From assembly GCA_016936255.1 (NCBI GenBank), contig JAFGYE010000022.1:1-64000 (forward strand): 64,000 nt of DNA, in the 5' to 3' direction. Under the pieces are notes generated by a model. It was not told the DNA's origin. It was given only the letters and a program-made list of their open reading frames with translations, and did not search any database. Source of the stretch: Marinifilaceae bacterium. Lineage in GTDB: Bacteria > Bacteroidota > Bacteroidia > Bacteroidales > Marinifilaceae. The first letter of the stretch is position 1; every line of letters begins with the position of its first letter. Positions 51,946-60,801 of this stretch are shown piece after piece. Both the position numbers and the translations under genes were made by a program.

Positions 51946-52713
51946 ATGAATCTGAATTTAAAGAATCCAATTGCCTTTATCGATCTTGAAACAACAGGAA
52001 TTAATGTTGCGAAAGATCGTATTGTAGAAATGTGTATTGTAAAAGTGAATCCCAATGGTGATGAGGAGGTGAAAACCTTTCGGGTAAATCCCGGAATGCC
52101 AATTCCTGCGCAGTCAAGTGCTATTCATGGCATAACTGATGAGGACGTGAAAGATGAGCCATTGTTTAAAGAAGTAGGTAAAACCATTGCAAAATATTTA
52201 GAGGGGTGCGATTTGGCAGGATACAATTCCAACCGATTTGATTTTCCTTTGTTGGCAGAGGAGTTCTTGCGTGCAGATATTGATTTTGACATGAAAAAAA
52301 GAAAGTTTGTGGATGTACAGACTATTTTTCATAAAATGGAACAGCGCACACTTGTTGCAGCCTATAAATTTTATTGCGATAAAGAACTAGAAGGAGCGCA
52401 CGGTGCCGAGGCAGATACAAAAGCGACGTATGAAGTTTTAAAATCACAGTTAGACAAGTACGACAATCTTGAAAATGACATTGATTATTTGTCAAAATAT
52501 TCATCGCAGAATAACAATGTTGATTTTGCCGGTTTTATTATTAAAGATGAAAAAGGGATTGAAACCTTTAATTTTGGAAAAAACAAAGGTGTGGCTGTGG
52601 AAAAAGTATTGGCTGATCAACCAGGTTATTATGGTTGGGTAATGAATAGTGATTTTCCATTGTACACCAAAAAAGTACTTACAGAGATTAAATTGAGAGG
52701 GTTTAATAAGTAA
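51946..52713 (+). CDS. DnaQ-like 3'-5' exonuclease
   Basis: 255 residues. DEDDh exonuclease: ExoI 'FIDLETTGIN' (D, E), ExoII 'LAGYNSNRFDFPLL' (D), ExoIII 'GAHGAEADTKATYEVL' (H, D). The C-terminal part (about 195-255) resembles DUF3820: 'FNFGKNKGVAVEKVLADQPG' and 'YGWVMNSDFPL'. This could be the proofreading subunit or a related trimming nuclease; its place next to dnaN fits a replication role. A DnaN-binding peptide was not obvious. Confidence 0.88.
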   Translation: MNLNLKNPIAFIDLETTGINVAKDRIVEMCIVKVNPNGDEEVKTFRVNPGMPIPAQSSAIHGITDEDVKDEPLFKEVGKTIAKYLEGCDLAGYNSNRFDFPLLAEEFLRADIDFDMKKRKFVDVQTIFHKMEQRTLVAAYKFYCDKELEGAHGAEADTKATYEVLKSQLDKYDNLENDIDYLSKYSSQNNNVDFAGFIIKDEKGIETFNFGKNKGVAVEKVLADQPGYYGWVMNSDFPLYTKKVLTEIKLRGFNK

Positions 52714-52723
52714 TAGATTATTG

Positions 52724-53335
52724 ATGAAAATTTTAGCAATAGGAAGAAATTACGAAAATCATGCTAAGGAGCTTAATAATCCGGTTCCTGAAGAGCCTGT
52801 GGTGTTTTCGATGCCCGATTCTGCACTTTTAAAAAACAATAATGATTTTTATTACCCTGACTTTTCCAAAGACATTCACCATGAGGTGGAAGTGGTGGTG
52901 AAAATTTGTAGAGTAGGTAAGAATATACCTTTAGAATTTGCTCATCGGTATTATGATGAAATCGGTTTGGGCATTGATTTTACCGCCCGGGATATTCAAG
53001 CTGAATGTAAAAAGAAAGGCTTGCCATGGGAAAAAGCAAAGGCATTTGATGGTGCTGCGCCAATCAGTAAATTTATATCGAAAGATAAGTTCAGGGATGT
53101 TAATCAGTTGAATTTCCATTTGGATATCAATGGGAATCGGGTGCAGACAGGTAATACTTCAAATATGATTTTTTCAATTGATTATCTGATCTCGTATTTG
53201 TCACAATATTTCACGCTGAAAATCGGAGATCTGATATATACAGGAACACCGGAAGGTGTGGGTCCGGTTAAAATCGGCGATCATTTGATTGCTGAGCTGG
53301 AAGGGGAGAAAATGATGGATTTTAGCATTCGCTAA
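52724..53335 (+). CDS. Fumarylacetoacetate hydrolase family protein
   Basis: 203 residues from the ATG at 52724 (a TTG at 52721 is one codon earlier). FAH fold with metal-binding acidic residues in 'DIHHEVEVVVKI' and 'GLGIDFTARDIQAECKK', and 'TGTPEGVGPVKIGD' near the end. Single-domain members are often oxaloacetate tautomerase or acylpyruvate hydrolase (FAHD1-like), or catechol-pathway enzymes; the true substrate is open. It starts 10 bases after the exonuclease gene, so it is probably co-transcribed. Confidence 0.9.
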   Translation: MKILAIGRNYENHAKELNNPVPEEPVVFSMPDSALLKNNNDFYYPDFSKDIHHEVEVVVKICRVGKNIPLEFAHRYYDEIGLGIDFTARDIQAECKKKGLPWEKAKAFDGAAPISKFISKDKFRDVNQLNFHLDINGNRVQTGNTSNMIFSIDYLISYLSQYFTLKIGDLIYTGTPEGVGPVKIGDHLIAELEGEKMMDFSIR

Positions 53336-53372
53336 GTAAAATACTGTATTATTTCTTTATTTAAATATATGG

Positions 53373-53410
53373 AACGACCGGAACACTTATGTTTACGGTC
53401 GTTTTCTTAT
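53373..53410 (+). terminator. Terminator of the exonuclease/FAH unit
   Basis: aacgaccg / cggtcgtt 8-bp arms with a 15-base loop, tail ttttctt. Confidence 0.75.
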
Positions 53411-53534
53411 AACCTGTTGAGAGGTAACTACTTTGATGATGTTTTGTTTGAGGAATGTTCTATTTCTATGATATTTAACACTTTAGCTTATTGGCTTTGC
53501 TTTCGAAAACCTTTTAATAGTAAGGAAACATCAC

Positions 53535-53542
53535 TATCTTTG
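53535..53542 (+). promoter_or_regulatory. Probable -7 element of acyl-CoA synthetase gene
   Basis: TATCTTTG exactly matches TAnnTTTG, followed by gc, 28 bases before the start codon. A TTTT stretch lies 19 bases upstream at -33. Confidence 0.45.
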
Positions 53543-53569
53543 CGCCAATATCACAACTAAATAACTTTT

Positions 53570-55366
53570 ATGGAATATCAACATTGGGGCAAATTAATTC
53601 GAGATCGTATTGAAAAATATTCAGATCGAATTGCTATGCACTATAAGGATGAAAAAAGTGGGGAATGGGTTGGTGTAGCCTGGACTAAATTTGGATTAGA
53701 CATTCGACAAATATCAAAAGCTTTAATAAAGATAGGCGTTGAAGAAAAGCAAATGGTTGCTATCTTTTCACAAAATATGCCGGAATGGATTACCGCAGAT
53801 TTGGCAATCATGAGTATTCGCGGAGTAACCGTTCCTATTTATCCTACGAATTCAACTTCAGAGGCAAAATATATAATCGAAGATTCTGAAGCACAGGTTG
53901 TTTTTGTTGGAGAACAAGAACAGTACGATCGTGTAATGGAATTAATTAAGACGGTTCCGCATGTAAAGATGGTGGTCGCTTTCGATAAGAATATTGTTTT
54001 GACAGACTTTGAAAGATCAATGCATTGGGATGAATTCTTGATTTACGGAAAGAATGCAATGAATGGTGCTGCTTTTGAAGAACGATTTGGAAGAGCAGAA
54101 TTAGATGATCTTGCTACCTTGATATATACTTCAGGAACAACAGGAGAACCAAAGGGAGTAATGATCGATCACAATAATATTTCAAGTGTACTGGTCTCAC
54201 ATGATAAGGAATTGAATGTATCTGATAAAGATGTTTCTCTTAGTTTTTTGCCTTTAAGCCATGTTTATGAACGAATTTGGTGTTTCTTCTGTTTTCATCG
54301 TGGGATAGAAATTTATTTCAATCTTGATCCTAAAAAAATTGGAGATGCGATGAAAGAAGTGAAACCTACTCTAATGTGTACAGTTCCAAGAATTTACGAG
54401 AAGATTTATGCGGCCATTCAGGAGAAAAGTAAAGGAGCCTCAGCTGTAAAGAGATCTTTAATGAATTGGGCGATTAAAATTGGTGGTAAATATTATAATG
54501 AACACCTCCTATTTGAGAAGAAAGTTCCTGCCGGTTTGAATTTCAAGCACAAGCTTGCTGATAAATTAGTGTTGAGTAAACTTCGTGATATATTTGGTGG
54601 CAGGATTAATTTTATGCCATGTGGCGGAGCTCCGTTAGATTCAAATATTATTGAATATTTTCATGCTACTGGTTTAAATGTAAAAATGGGATATGGCTTA
54701 ACCGAAACCATGGCAACGGTATGTTTGTATGGTGATAAGAATATCGATTTTAACACAACAGGTCGGATAATTGTTGGAACCGAGATTAAAATTGGTGATA
54801 ACGATGAAATCTTAGTAAAAGGACCTGGAGTTATGCGTGGTTATTACAAGAAACCTGAAGCCACCGCCGAGGTAATAAAAGATGGGTGGTTTTGTACTGG
54901 TGACGCAGGGATTATTGATGAAAACGGAGCTGTAACCATTACCGATCGCATTAAAGATTTGATGAAAACTTCGGGAGGGAAATATGTTGCTCCCCAAAAA
55001 TTGGAAAAAACCCTGGTTAACGATCAGTTTATAGAGCAGATAGCCGTAATTGGTGATTGCAGACAATATGTAACTGCTTTGGCAGTTCCGGCAATAGAAC
55101 CTTTGCAAAAATATGCCATACAGAATAATATTGGATTTGAAACCATAGAAGAGCTACTCGGGAACTCTCAAATTATTGAGTTTTTTGAAAAACGATTTGA
55201 GGAAATGCAAAAAGAATTCTCGCGTTTTGAGAAGATTAAAAAATTTACTTTATTACCGAAAGAGTTTTCAATCGAGGCTGGAGAGATAACTTCAACGTTG
55301 AAATTGAAACGAAAAGTAATTCAGGAAAAATACAAACATCTTATTGATAAGATGTATAAAGATTAA
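53570..55366 (+). CDS. Long-chain fatty acid-CoA ligase (AMP-forming)
   Basis: 598 residues. Activates long-chain fatty acids to acyl-CoA through an acyl-adenylate. AMP-binding motifs: 'LIYTSGTTGEPKGVMIDHNN' (P-loop), 'FLPLSHVYERIW', 'MGYGLTET', 'GWFCTGDAG' and 'ITDRIKDLMKTSGGKYVAP' (hinge and catalytic region). Size and motifs match the long-chain (FACL/ACSL-like) forms of Bacteroidota. It stands alone with its own promoter box and terminator. Confidence 0.93.
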   Translation: MEYQHWGKLIRDRIEKYSDRIAMHYKDEKSGEWVGVAWTKFGLDIRQISKALIKIGVEEKQMVAIFSQNMPEWITADLAIMSIRGVTVPIYPTNSTSEAKYIIEDSEAQVVFVGEQEQYDRVMELIKTVPHVKMVVAFDKNIVLTDFERSMHWDEFLIYGKNAMNGAAFEERFGRAELDDLATLIYTSGTTGEPKGVMIDHNNISSVLVSHDKELNVSDKDVSLSFLPLSHVYERIWCFFCFHRGIEIYFNLDPKKIGDAMKEVKPTLMCTVPRIYEKIYAAIQEKSKGASAVKRSLMNWAIKIGGKYYNEHLLFEKKVPAGLNFKHKLADKLVLSKLRDIFGGRINFMPCGGAPLDSNIIEYFHATGLNVKMGYGLTETMATVCLYGDKNIDFNTTGRIIVGTEIKIGDNDEILVKGPGVMRGYYKKPEATAEVIKDGWFCTGDAGIIDENGAVTITDRIKDLMKTSGGKYVAPQKLEKTLVNDQFIEQIAVIGDCRQYVTALAVPAIEPLQKYAIQNNIGFETIEELLGNSQIIEFFEKRFEEMQKEFSRFEKIKKFTLLPKEFSIEAGEITSTLKLKRKVIQEKYKHLIDKMYKD

Positions 55367-55388
55367 TAAACTCACCAGTTTATTTATT

Positions 55389-55428
55389 AAACTCCGGCAG
55401 AATTAATTTTCTGACGGAGTTTTTTTAT
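55389..55428 (+). terminator. Terminator of acyl-CoA synthetase gene
   Basis: aactccg / cggagtt with an inner cagaa / ttctg pairing, then seven T residues; also near the 3' end of the convergent methyltransferase gene. Confidence 0.82.
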
Positions 55429-55436
55429 TTAAATCA

Positions 55437-56306
55437 TCATGTTTTTTGAACTGCCATTCCAATCCAGCGACTGTTTTCCTCGAAAGGGTTTCCTTGCAGA
55501 TCCGACCAATAGTCTTTCACACTAAACCCACTTTCTCTCATCATTGTGATGGCGCGTTCCAACGAAAAATAATGCTTCCATAAGTTATGAGTCCGGATTT
55601 CGCCGTTTTTTAAAATCATCGTGTATTTATCCAGTCTAACCTTATCTTTTTTGTATTTGTAATGAGATTGAAGCAAAAGATGTTCTTCCTCACTCCAAAA
55701 TCCGTCTTCTTTGCTAATATACCACGATTGCTCAGGTTCTTCGTTTTCGAAATAATGCTTTGTGAATACATCAAAAATTAAATAACCTCTGGGTTTTAAC
55801 GCTTTTTTTACTTTTTGCAGAAGTAAGGTTCTGTCATCATGAGATAAAACACATAAATCACCGTAAATGAGTGTAATTACATCGAATTCTTCTTTGTAAT
55901 CCATTTCCATATAGTCTTGGCAAATGTATTTAATCCGATAGTTAAATTCTTCTGCTTGTTCTTTCGCATAATCGATGGAACTTTGCGAGAAATCAATTCC
56001 GGTTACAGCAAAACCCTGTCCATAGAAATTTTCACTATACAATCCTGGGCCACAGCCCAAATCAAGTAATTTACTATCTTCCGGAAGTTTCAGGTATTCG
56101 CTCAACCAAAGTACTGATTGCACAATGTCCTGATATTTTCTGGAGCCCTGATCCGATTCATCGTCAAGATGAGCATTTAGCAGATGCTCCGAAACGTATG
56201 GGTCTTGCCAAAAATTCCCATCGTCTTTTGCAAACAGTTTAGGTTTCTTGGTAATCTTTTCAAGAAGGGAGAAGTCGATTAACCCCTTAGGTGAAATTAA
56301 AGTCAT
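55437..56306 (-). CDS. Class I SAM-dependent methyltransferase
   Basis: 289 residues. SAM-binding motif I is 'LLDLGCGPGLYSENF', motif II 'FAVTGIDFSQSSIDYA', motif III/IV 'DVITLIYGDLCVLSHDDR' and 'KPRGYLIFDVFTKHYF'. The substrate is unknown; the C-terminal half is beta-rich ('WYISKEDGFWSEEEHLLLQ') and may bind it. It is convergent with the acyl-CoA synthetase gene and followed on its strand by nothing. Upstream, 56307-56423 has no gene. Confidence 0.9.
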   Translation of the reverse strand: MTLISPKGLIDFSLLEKITKKPKLFAKDDGNFWQDPYVSEHLLNAHLDDESDQGSRKYQDIVQSVLWLSEYLKLPEDSKLLDLGCGPGLYSENFYGQGFAVTGIDFSQSSIDYAKEQAEEFNYRIKYICQDYMEMDYKEEFDVITLIYGDLCVLSHDDRTLLLQKVKKALKPRGYLIFDVFTKHYFENEEPEQSWYISKEDGFWSEEEHLLLQSHYKYKKDKVRLDKYTMILKNGEIRTHNLWKHYFSLERAITMMRESGFSVKDYWSDLQGNPFEENSRWIGMAVQKT

Positions 56307-56423
56307 AGTTTTCTAAAAAATATATTACTGATTTTGTTGCAATTTTACTCTTTTAATTCCTGAAATACTAAAAACAGAAGTCAAATCAGTCTATTTTAAA
56401 GAGTGTTATGCGTGATTTTATTT

Positions 56424-56852
56424 TTAATGCTTTCGTTTAATCATTACTTCGTATCCTTTAAGGAATTTAAATCCTAGTTTTTTATAAATGTTTAGCGCTG
56501 TTTTGTTTGAATGATGAACCTCCAATTTAATTTGCATATTTAAACTTTTAGCATGCGCTAATGCTGTTCCTGTGAGAAGTTTCCCGTATCCTTTTTGTTG
56601 ATGTTCAGGATGAATTCCCAAATGATGCAGATACAATCGTCTGGAATCATTGGTAACCCAACAAGAGCCAATCAGTTTTTGGTTTTTAGAATCTTCAAGA
56701 ACCCAGAATTTGCCTCCATGCAATAAGCTTATCTCAATTGTTTCTGCATTGTCGCCCCTATCTTCACCTCCCAAATCGGTTATTTTCCATAATTTAAGAA
56801 TAGAATGGTAATCATTTGATTTGTAATCCCTAAGATTGATTGAGTTCATCAT
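56424..56852 (-). CDS. GNAT family N-acetyltransferase
   Basis: 142 residues. Motif A 'HHLGIHPEHQQKGYGKLL' (QxxGxG) and motif B 'LEVHHSNKTALNIYKKLGF' are clear, and the N-terminal 'INLRDYKSNDYHSILKLW' is usual. The two ATG codons at 56852 and 56849 are both possible. The start lies inside the 3' end of the NfeD gene (23-base overlap), which suggests coupling. Substrate unknown. Confidence 0.88.
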   Translation of the reverse strand: MMNSINLRDYKSNDYHSILKLWKITDLGGEDRGDNAETIEISLLHGGKFWVLEDSKNQKLIGSCWVTNDSRRLYLHHLGIHPEHQQKGYGKLLTGTALAHAKSLNMQIKLEVHHSNKTALNIYKKLGFKFLKGYEVMIKRKH

Positions 56853-58269
56853 CTTCTTTTTTTATAACATATACCTGACCGGTTTCAAAACGGATTACTT
56901 CTATAAGTGTGTCTTTGTCTATAAAACCGTCCTCCGATTTAGCATCGTAAATTTGGTTTTCGATAAACACCTTGCCCGAAGGACGAAGAACGCTAAGAAC
57001 GGTTCCTGTTTTCCCTATTAATGATTTGGCTTGCATATCTACACCAACGTAACCATCTTCCTGTTTTTCTACCGTACCAAGAGCTAAATGTCCTAAGAAT
57101 GAATTGGTGGCAAATAGTCTTTTGCTCGCATAAATTGATCCCACAATGGAGATAAGCATCGAAAAAACAACCAGCATAATTGCACCGAGCAAAGCTCTAA
57201 TGTGACGGGGCTCAAACTCAAAAGCAACATTGTCAACCAAACTTAAAGCGAGACCGGTAATGATAAGGATGACTCCTGAAATACCAGCAACTCCAAAGCC
57301 TGGGATGACAAATATTTCCAAGGTGAGGAGGATGACACCAGCAGCAAATAACAGAATTTCCCAGTTTTCGGCCATTCCTTCCAGATACAGGGGAGAAAAG
57401 TAGAGAACCGCTGCAATCGCAGATGCCAGTATCGGGAATCCGATTCCCGGAGTTTGTAATTCAAAATAAATTCCTCCAATAATAATCATGATTAAAATGC
57501 CTTGTAGAATGGGATTAATCATGAAATCAATCATTTTTTCAATTCCCGTTGGCTCATACTTTTTAATCGTATATTCTTTTATTCCAGCTTTAGAGAGGAC
57601 TTCTTCCACACTATTTGCAATTCCTTCGCAGTATCCGTTTTTAATTGCTTCATCGGGTGTGAAGGTTAATACTTTTCCAGTGTCAATCACATTTTCAATA
57701 TAAGTACGCGGATCAACCATGGCTTCAGCAATTAACGGATCTCTTCGCCATTTGTAGATCGTATCACCTTTTTGGATCAGCGTGTCCTTTCCATGCGATT
57801 CGGCTGTTGCGCGCATTGTCGATCGCATGTAGGATTGATATTTATCGGGCATTGCCTCACCAGTTTGATTTACGACAGTTGCGGCTCCAATATTGGCTCC
57901 GGTTCTCATGTAAATACTATCGCAGGCAATCGAAATAAGAGCTCCGGCAGATGCTGCATTGTTATCAATAAAAACATATACAGGGATTTTACTGTTTAAG
58001 ATTGCTGTTCGAATTGAATCTGCATGAATCACCATGCCGCCGTAGGTGTTCATGTGAATAAGAATGATATCAGCATTCCATTCAACCGCTTCCTGAAGTG
58101 CATCCTTTGTCTGTCTCCACGCAGCAGGCCCAATTTCCCGTTTAATATCAAACTTGTAAACCTGAGTCGTATTAATTTCAGGAATACTGTCAGTAGGCTG
58201 ATTTGCAATGAGCTGGAAAGTCAGTGATAAAGAAAAAATGATAGTGAGAAAGCGATGAATGTTATTCAT
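56830..58269 (-). CDS. NfeD-like membrane-bound serine protease (ClpP class)
   Basis: 479 residues: a signal peptide, a ClpP-like serine protease domain (about 35-225), four or five hydrophobic segments (about 245-375), and a C-terminal NfeD OB-fold (about 395-465, 'KSLIGKTGTVLSVLRPSGKV'). The nucleophile is probably S107 in 'DNNAASAGALIS' and the general base lysine K143 in 'PDKYQSYM'. Relatives act with stomatin-like proteins in membrane quality control. No stomatin gene is adjacent here, and a GNAT gene overlaps the 3' end instead. Confidence 0.9.
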   Translation of the reverse strand: MNNIHRFLTIIFSLSLTFQLIANQPTDSIPEINTTQVYKFDIKREIGPAAWRQTKDALQEAVEWNADIILIHMNTYGGMVIHADSIRTAILNSKIPVYVFIDNNAASAGALISIACDSIYMRTGANIGAATVVNQTGEAMPDKYQSYMRSTMRATAESHGKDTLIQKGDTIYKWRRDPLIAEAMVDPRTYIENVIDTGKVLTFTPDEAIKNGYCEGIANSVEEVLSKAGIKEYTIKKYEPTGIEKMIDFMINPILQGILIMIIIGGIYFELQTPGIGFPILASAIAAVLYFSPLYLEGMAENWEILLFAAGVILLTLEIFVIPGFGVAGISGVILIITGLALSLVDNVAFEFEPRHIRALLGAIMLVVFSMLISIVGSIYASKRLFATNSFLGHLALGTVEKQEDGYVGVDMQAKSLIGKTGTVLSVLRPSGKVFIENQIYDAKSEDGFIDKDTLIEVIRFETGQVYVIKKEDDELNQS

Positions 58270-58363
58270 GTTTGTATTTTTTACGGTGTTCGATTGTGTT
58301 CAAAACCTAAGCCTAACAATTCACAGAAGGAATTTGAACTTATATGAAAGATAGCAATTAAGT

Positions 58364-59170
58364 TTAAATTTTGTTTGGTTTTTTGTTTGGGTATTTGTTA
58401 TCATCCCATATTTCATTTACTGCTAAAGTTCCGGCAACAACTGAAATAATAGCTGCAAAACTTGAAAAAGAAACGCCGCAAAATGGAACAATCAAGCAGA
58501 GTGAAAAAATAAAACCATTAGCAATAACAATTCCTTTGTTTTCTCTCATGAATTGAACGCTTTGTGCAATGCTCATTTTTTTGCGTTCAATTGCATAATC
58601 AAGAAATGAAAATCCGTAGAAATACGCCGAAATAAAAAACAAGAATATGGCGGCAATCCAACCTATTATCGGAATAAAACTTAAAATAAACATGAGTATT
58701 GTTAAAGCCAGTTCTATTAGCAAGTTTCGAACAGCAATAAAAATACCGCGTACAATGTCCTTTAAAAATTGTTTTATTTCAAACGGATAGTCATTTCCTG
58801 TTTTTATTTTTTCTGTTCGCTCTGATAAATAAGAGAATACAGGTGACATAATGATGAGGATGATGTAGCCACCAAAGTAGGCGAATATCAAAAAGAATAA
58901 TAATTTGAATATCACCCAAATAAATCCGCCAAGAGTTGCTTTTAAGAAACCGGACCCCCAAAACTCAGCATTTTCCAAGTCCAACCAGCCTTCAAGGTAG
59001 GTTTGCAATTGCTGGGCCAAATCGCCAATAAAATCCCAGCCAACCCAAAATAAAATGATATTGAGAAGAATTGGGAATATAAAAAACCAAGCCAATTGTT
59101 TTCTGAAAATATATTGAATGGCTTCAGTGTAAGTTCGTAAGCCAAAGCTAAAATCTTTAATGAATTTCAT
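58364..59170 (-). CDS. EI24 domain membrane protein (CysZ-like)
   Basis: 268 residues with several hydrophobic segments. The EI24/CysZ pattern is present: 'DFSFGLRTYTEAIQYIFR' at the start and 'FIPIIGWIAAIFLFFISAYFYGFSFLDYAIER' region near the middle. CysZ of E. coli imports sulfate, but most EI24 proteins have unknown roles. It lies 94 bases upstream of the nfeD-like gene on the same strand. A TATTTTTG box (minus strand, 59199-59206) is a possible promoter. Confidence 0.85.
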   Translation of the reverse strand: MKFIKDFSFGLRTYTEAIQYIFRKQLAWFFIFPILLNIILFWVGWDFIGDLAQQLQTYLEGWLDLENAEFWGSGFLKATLGGFIWVIFKLLFFLIFAYFGGYIILIIMSPVFSYLSERTEKIKTGNDYPFEIKQFLKDIVRGIFIAVRNLLIELALTILMFILSFIPIIGWIAAIFLFFISAYFYGFSFLDYAIERKKMSIAQSVQFMRENKGIVIANGFIFSLCLIVPFCGVSFSSFAAIISVVAGTLAVNEIWDDNKYPNKKPNKI

Positions 59171-59311
59171 CGATTCTTTCTTAAGTTAAGTGGCATAACA
59201 AAAATAACATTTATCTATAAAATGCGAAATATGAGGTTCAATGTTTGATTAGATAATGCTTTCTTATTGCAGATCATCCTCAGAAAGCTTTCGGGACTCA
59301 TCGCTTTTAAT

Positions 59312-59319
59312 TACCTTTG
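59312..59319 (+). promoter_or_regulatory. Probable -7 element of purB
   Basis: TACCTTTG is an exact TAnnTTTG match with TTTC 19 bases upstream, 41 bases before the purB start. Confidence 0.45.
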
Positions 59320-59359
59320 GGCATCTAAATAACCATTATAGACATTTAATTTTTTTGAA

Positions 59360-60697
59360 ATGCAGAGTTTGACAGCAATTTCGCCTATTGACGGACGTTA
59401 CCGTGATAAGGTAGACGTTTTAGGAGAGTATTTTTCGGAATATGCTTTGGTGCGATACAGAGTTTTGGTAGAAGTAGAATATTTTATTGCTTTATGTGAG
59501 GTTCCTCTTCCGCAATTAAAAGATTTCGATAAGGATTTATTTGCAGATTTGCGTAGTTTATATCTCGATTTTACAGTTGAAGATGCGCAAAAAGTTAAAG
59601 ATATTGAAAGCGTAACAAATCATGATGTTAAAGCTGTTGAGTACTTTATTAAGGAAAAATTTGATGCTTTAAATCTTCATAAATACAAAGAGTTTATTCA
59701 CTTCGGATTAACTTCTCAGGATATTAATAATACAGCAACACCGTATTCATTGCGCGATGCTGTGCATGATGTATATTATCCTCTTTTAGACGAATTGATT
59801 AATAAACTGGACAGTTTTTCTGATGATTGGAAAGAAATTTCAATGTTGGCCCGTACTCATGGTCAGCCGGCATCTCCAACTCGTTTGGGAAAAGAAATTC
59901 AGGTATACGTATATCGTTTAAAGAAGCAGTTGGATCTCTTGAAAAGTGTTCCATGTTCGGCTAAATTTGGTGGGGCTACCGGTAACTTTAATGCTCATCA
60001 TGTAGCATATCCTAAAACCGACTGGAAAGAATTTGGGAACCATTTTGTAAATGATATTTTGAAATTGGAACGTGAGGAATTCACTACGCAGATTTCCAAT
60101 TATGACAATATGGGAGCTATTTTCGATAATCTAAAACGAATTAATACCGTTTTGATTGATTTGAATCGTGATTTTTGGACTTATGTATCCATGAATTATT
60201 TCAAACAAAAAATTAAAGAGGGTGAAGTAGGATCATCGGCTATGCCTCATAAGGTTAACCCAATCGATTTTGAAAATTCGGAAGGAAATCTTGGATTGGC
60301 AAATGCTACTTTTGAGCATTTATCGGCAAAATTACCAATATCCAGATTGCAACGCGATTTAACAGATTCTACTGTTTTAAGAAACATCGGAGTTCCTTTT
60401 GCTCATACTATTATTGCCTTTAAATCTTTATTAAAAGGTTTGGATAAATTGATTATTTCGAAAGAAGCGTTTCAGGCCGATTTGGATGCGAACTGGGCGG
60501 TTGTTGCCGAGGCAGTTCAAACCATTCTTCGCCGCGAAGGATATCCAAATCCTTACGAAGCATTAAAAGCTTTAACCCGTACCAATAGTCACATCACAAA
60601 GGAAAGTATTGCTGAGTTTATCGATACTCTTGATGTTGACGACAGCTTAAAGGTTGAATTAAAGGCGATTAGTCCAGGTAATTATACTGGAATCTAA
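59360..60697 (+). CDS. purB: Adenylosuccinate lyase
   Basis: Cleaves SAICAR and adenylosuccinate in purine synthesis. 445 residues. Fumarase/aspartase superfamily signature 'GSSAMPHKVNPIDFENSEGN', 'SLTAISPIDGRYRDKV' at the N-terminus, 'TSQDINNTATPYSL' and 'ARTHGQPASPTRLGKE'. The N-terminal PIDGRY and long C-terminus fit the E. coli-like PurB type. Single gene with terminator. Confidence 0.97.
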   Translation: MQSLTAISPIDGRYRDKVDVLGEYFSEYALVRYRVLVEVEYFIALCEVPLPQLKDFDKDLFADLRSLYLDFTVEDAQKVKDIESVTNHDVKAVEYFIKEKFDALNLHKYKEFIHFGLTSQDINNTATPYSLRDAVHDVYYPLLDELINKLDSFSDDWKEISMLARTHGQPASPTRLGKEIQVYVYRLKKQLDLLKSVPCSAKFGGATGNFNAHHVAYPKTDWKEFGNHFVNDILKLEREEFTTQISNYDNMGAIFDNLKRINTVLIDLNRDFWTYVSMNYFKQKIKEGEVGSSAMPHKVNPIDFENSEGNLGLANATFEHLSAKLPISRLQRDLTDSTVLRNIGVPFAHTIIAFKSLLKGLDKLIISKEAFQADLDANWAVVAEAVQTILRREGYPNPYEALKALTRTNSHITKESIAEFIDTLDVDDSLKVELKAISPGNYTGI

Positions 60698-60728
60698 AAT
60701 ATTAAATCTTGTTAATACTTTGTAAATA

Positions 60729-60765
60729 GGCTGTAAGAGTTGTACTTTTACAGCCTTATTTTTTT
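60729..60765 (+). terminator. Terminator of purB
   Basis: ggctgtaa / ttacagcc stem with an 11-base loop and a T-rich tail (ttattttttt). Confidence 0.88.
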
Positions 60766-60801
60766 ACAGCTTATAGATAATTTTTACACACTAATTACTT
60801 G

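Noticed and set aside
53369-53560. 63-codon frame before the acyl-CoA synthetase gene
   Set aside because: It overlaps the terminator at 53373-53410 and the -7 box at 53535.
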